Part shown: positions 61,537 to 64,000 of the stretch, piece by piece
Numbering within the stretch: the stretch's first letter is position 1
How the letters are laid out: each line of letters starts with the position of its first letter
Origin: Glycomyces niveus
Lineage (GTDB): Bacteria; Actinomycetota; Actinomycetes; Mycobacteriales; Micromonosporaceae
Assembly: GCF_017592475.1 (NCBI RefSeq)
Contig: NZ_JAGFNP010000017.1
Location: 25,272 to 89,271, forward strand
Direction: 5' to 3'
DNA: 64,000 bases
Translations under genes and position numbers: made by a program
Notes under the pieces: model-generated
The model's database searches: none
What the model saw: only the letters and a program-made list of their open reading frames with translations
What the model was told of the DNA's origin: nothing

Positions 61537-61700
61537 ACCGCTTCCCTGAGCGGGCGCGATTGGCGAATGCACGTGCGGCACGGTAGGCTCCATCCGAGCG
61601 GACAGCAGCACGCGTGGGACGAACAACAATCGAACCCCTCCGTCGCATCCCCAGGCGACGGGCCGGTGCCTCCCCTGGCACGCGGTACACGGATAACTGA

Positions 61701-61754
61701 CATGACTGCGGCACAAGGATTGTGGGATCTGTGCGCTGTGGTTGGAGGTAAGTA
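61701..61754 (+). CDS. Possible 17-codon leader frame upstream of cvnC
   Basis: ATG at 61701 opens MTAAQGLWDLCAVVGGK and its stop directly abuts the cvnC ATG. The GGAGG of cvnC lies inside this frame. Coupling is possible, but the frame is short and may be chance. The 218-bp cvnB-cvnC interval is otherwise without a gene. Confidence 0.25.
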
Positions 61755-62132
61755 ATGGTCCTCGGTGGTGATGAGCCGACCGGCTCACTCGTCAGACCGT
61801 ACGCGGTCACTCGCGGCCGTACGCGGCCCCAATTGGAGATCGCCCTGGAAGCGCTGGTGGAGACCACCGCGCGCGGCCGGTCCGGGCAGTTCCTCGGCGG
61901 CCGGGAGCAGAAGGTGATCGTCAATCTCTGCGGCGGACGCCTGCAGTCCCTCGCCGAGATCGCCGCGCGCATGGAGGTGCCCCTGGGCGTCGCGCGCGTG
62001 CTGGTCGCCGACATGGCGGCCGATGGATTGCTGGCAGTGCACGAACCCACCGGCTTCGACGCGGACGGCGGCGACGGATCGGTCGGAACCGAACTCCTTG
62101 AGCGTGTCCTCAGTGGACTCAGGAGGCTATAG
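61755..62132 (+). CDS. cvnC: Conservon protein CvnC (DUF742)
   Basis: This 125-residue DUF742 protein has LVRPYAVTRGRTRP near the start and a winged-helix-like middle (RLQSLAEIAARMEVPLGVAR VLVADM). It is the third conservon member. GGAGG stands 6 nt before the ATG. Six bp separate it from cvnD. Unlike compact conservons, a 218-bp gap precedes it. Confidence 0.95.
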   Translation: MVLGGDEPTGSLVRPYAVTRGRTRPQLEIALEALVETTARGRSGQFLGGREQKVIVNLCGGRLQSLAEIAARMEVPLGVARVLVADMAADGLLAVHEPTGFDADGGDGSVGTELLERVLSGLRRL

Positions 62133-62138
62133 AACCTA

Positions 62139-62726
62139 ATGAACTCACCCGCAGACACCTCTCGTGTGACCTCTGCCAAGATCGTCATCGCCGGCGGCTT
62201 CGGCGTCGGCAAGACGACCCTGGTCGGATCGGTCTCCGAGATCACTCCGTTGACGACCGAGGCCATCATGACCTCAGCCTCGGAGGGCGTCGACGACAAC
62301 AACCTGGTGCCCGACAAGGCGACCACCACGGTGGCGATGGACTTCGGCCGTATCACCATCGACCAGGACCTCATCCTGTACCTGTTCGGCACCCCCGGCC
62401 AGACCCGCTTCTGGTTCATGTGGGACGAGCTCGTGCGCGGCGCGATCGGCGCCATCGTCCTGGTCGACACCCGCCGCCTCGCCGACTGCTTCTCGGTCAT
62501 CGACTTCTTCGAGCACCGGAAGCTGCCTTACCTGGTGGCCGTGAACTGCTTCGACGGCAAGCAGCTCCACGACCTCAACGACATCCGCGACGCCCTGCAG
62601 ATCTCGCACGACGTCCCCGTGATGTACACGGACGCCCGGAACCGGGAGTCCACCAAGCAGGTGCTCATCAAGCTCGTCGAATACGTGCTCTCGATGCGGC
62701 GCACCCGCACCGTCGGCGTCCACTAG
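62139..62726 (+). CDS. cvnD: Conservon small GTPase CvnD
   Basis: This 195-residue Ras-like GTPase has G1 GGFGVGKTT (19-27), a conserved Thr-rich switch, G3 LFGTPGQTRFWFMWDE and G4 NCFD. It should cycle between GTP and GDP states under CvnA/CvnB control and pass the signal to unknown targets, as MglA-like proteins do. It is the last gene of the unit, followed by a strong terminator. Confidence 0.96.
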   Translation: MNSPADTSRVTSAKIVIAGGFGVGKTTLVGSVSEITPLTTEAIMTSASEGVDDNNLVPDKATTTVAMDFGRITIDQDLILYLFGTPGQTRFWFMWDELVRGAIGAIVLVDTRRLADCFSVIDFFEHRKLPYLVAVNCFDGKQLHDLNDIRDALQISHDVPVMYTDARNRESTKQVLIKLVEYVLSMRRTRTVGVH

Positions 62727-62790
62727 TTGCCCACAAACGGACGCACGGCGATCGTCTAGGCTGACCCATCCACCTGGACCATGCTTCGAA

Positions 62791-62827
62791 GAGGCCCAAG
62801 GCTCACCCGCCTTGGGCCTCTTCTTTT
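62791..62827 (+). terminator. Rho-independent terminator of the conservon
   Basis: GAGGCCCAAGGC pairs perfectly with GCCTTGGGCCTC around TCACCC and is followed by TTCTTTT. Confidence 0.93.
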
Positions 62828-62861
62828 GTCGTGATCGAGCGTCGGTTGACCGGTGAAGTGC

Positions 62862-63000
62862 TGACAGCAACTGCGGCGAAGCCCGCCAGCGCGCCGAGGG
62901 CTTCCAGGTCCGCGACTCCAAGCTCGGCCACGACTCGCCGGTCTTCGCGCTGCAGTCGGCCGACTTCGTGGGCCTGCTCCAAGCGGCGGCCCGCGCCTAA
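62862..63000 (+). pseudogene. DUF397 protein, C-terminal remnant
   Basis: The frame reads SNCGEARQRAEGFQVRDSKL, then SPVFALQSADFVGLLQ and a stop at 63000. This is the DUF397 motif (VRDSK...PxF...xxAxxxxL), normally a small protein encoded beside XRE regulators in actinomycetes. A TGA in frame just upstream and the missing N-terminus show that it is a fragment. No XRE partner is near. Confidence 0.7.
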
Positions 63001-63115
63001 CGCACACCCCCATTCGAACTGCCAAGGTCGGGAACGCATCTGCGCACCCGGCCTTTCCCTGCCTCTCAATGGAGCTCGCATGACACCGGTCGGCTACGGT
63101 GCCGCCGGGGCTGGT

Positions 63116-63670
63116 TCATGTGAAGGGCAGGGCTGCGTCGATGACGCTGTCGGCGCGGGTTTTCGGTTGTTCGCGTTCGATGTAGGCGTCTTCTCTGGGG
63201 AGCCAGAGGTTCGCCCAGACCTCGGCCTGGTGCGGTTCGCGGCCGATGCCGCGCTCGAAGGCCAGTTCGGGGGTGGCATCGACCCAGATGGTGTAGTCCC
63301 AATTGAGCGGCAGGCCGATCGAGTAGCAGCGCTCGATGACGATCCCGGCGTCCACGACCAGTTCATGAGTCTGCAGGTGCGGCTCGGATTCCCAGCTGTA
63401 GGGGCGATATGCCAGGCGTCGCTGTCCCTTGCCCAGGGGTTCGACGACGTCGTGATGGAAGCGATCCTCGTTGAACCAGCCGAATTCGCTGTCTTGGCTC
63501 GGCTCCCAGTAGTCGTCACCGTGAATGATGGTGAAGCCCGGGAGGAAGTGCGCGAGCTTGTCGGTCAAGGTCGACTTGCCTGACCCGCCGCGTCCGTCGA
63601 CGGCCACCATCAGGAACTCGCCGTTCTTGGGTGACCTCGCGGTGATCCGCTCGCTCAATTCCTCGATCAT
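63116..63670 (-). CDS. P-loop kinase, uridine-kinase-like (184 aa)
   Basis: This soluble protein has Walker A GRGGSGKST (near residue 28), an early HGDDYWEPSQD (as in the substrate-binding part of uridine kinase-type enzymes) and VDATPELAFERGIGREPHQA with a lid Arg. It probably phosphorylates a nucleoside or small metabolite. The substrate is unknown. ATG at 63670 is chosen because TAGAAT lies 7 nt upstream (leaderless pattern) and the family starts just before the P-loop. The longer upstream frame is not conserved-looking. Confidence 0.82.
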   Translation of the reverse strand: MIEELSERITARSPKNGEFLMVAVDGRGGSGKSTLTDKLAHFLPGFTIIHGDDYWEPSQDSEFGWFNEDRFHHDVVEPLGKGQRRLAYRPYSWESEPHLQTHELVVDAGIVIERCYSIGLPLNWDYTIWVDATPELAFERGIGREPHQAEVWANLWLPREDAYIEREQPKTRADSVIDAALPFT

Positions 63671-64000
63671 CGATGCGATTCTACGGAGCGGGCGACTTGT
63701 CACCCAGAGGGATCTGCGAAGGCGGCTGTAGCACCGGCCTCCTCTGAACGCTCGACTCAAAGCAGGCAGCGACAAGAGGCAGGAGGCAACCCCGGCCCGG
63801 TCTTCGGCGACCCGGCACGATTCGGTCCTGGTTCGATCGGGCAGCGACAGGAGGGTGTGAGGCGGGGCTGGTTTCCGGCCCCGGGCATGCCGAGGGGCCC
63901 GAACCCATGCGGGATCGGGCTTGCGCTGCATGGTCTTGCTGTGCGGCGCTTTCCCCCAGCGGTCGCCCACTGGGGCAGCCTAAGACCGGCACTGGCGTGG
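63671..64000. other. Right end of the window without a supported gene
   Basis: Frames on the minus strand are Arg/Pro-rich and overlap the kinase start. No gene or strong structural element is visible in these 330 bp. Confidence 0.45.

Overview
The window is 64 kb of very GC-rich DNA with strong third-position GC bias, GTG starts, compact operons and an encoded CCA on tRNA-Lys. The gene content is that of a filamentous actinobacterium: futalosine-route menaquinone genes (mqnE, mqnA, mqnC), a complete four-gene conservon, a ResABC-type cytochrome c maturation operon behind hemL, an SLT transglycosylase, NlpC/P60 and DUF4229. A Glycomyces-like or Streptomyces-like member is my inference from protein style only.

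Layout. 1-6.3 kb: 5' end of a DUF2342-type metalloprotease gene, a secreted alpha-amylase, DacB, inorganic pyrophosphatase, YaaA and tRNA-Lys. 6.3-23.9 kb: a decayed integrated element of the actinomycete integrative (AICE/pSAM2-like) type. It is bounded by a 35-bp duplication of the tRNA-Lys 3' end. The integrase is frameshifted, the excisionase is intact and the Rep remnant is cut by an IS701 piece. Its cargo is an LPETG-anchored RCC1 propeller protein, small hypothetical or immunity-like genes, fragments of oxidoreductase and polyketide synthase genes, a NUDIX hydrolase, a DUF4241 protein, a MarR/monooxygenase pair, an IS5 fragment and an XRE regulator. The transcription terminator that must once have followed tRNA-Lys now lies just outside the right junction. 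24-32 kb: amidohydrolase, alpha/beta hydrolase, acetyl-CoA synthetase, a Fic-like protein, two small membrane proteins and mqnE. 32-40.7 kb: NlpC/P60 endopeptidase, a 956-residue zinc-ribbon/proline-rich protein, an HPr-like protein with Gln at the phosphorylation site, mqnA, a flavin reductase and mqnC. 40.7-48.5 kb: serine protease, RCK-type channel, double GNAT, lytic transglycosylase and a cyclase-NTPase. 48.8-55.1 kb: hemL, histidine phosphatase, TlpA, ccdA, resB and ccsB. 55.2-62.8 kb: two MHYT sensors divergent from a conservon. 62.8-64 kb: a DUF397 remnant and a P-loop kinase.

How the parts fit. mqnE, mqnA and mqnC supply steps of futalosine-dependent menaquinone synthesis. The hemL operon joins tetrapyrrole synthesis to cytochrome c assembly, so respiratory-chain construction is a recurring theme outside the island. 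Many starts (at least thirteen) have a TANNNT hexamer 6-8 nt upstream and no Shine-Dalgarno sequence, which points to leaderless mRNAs. Repeats of interest are two heptamer arrays (about 4.9 and 27.0 kb), a 74-bp direct repeat flanking the first array, a 42-bp tandem repeat near 37 kb and a roughly 100-bp intergenic element present at 36.8 and 48.6 kb.
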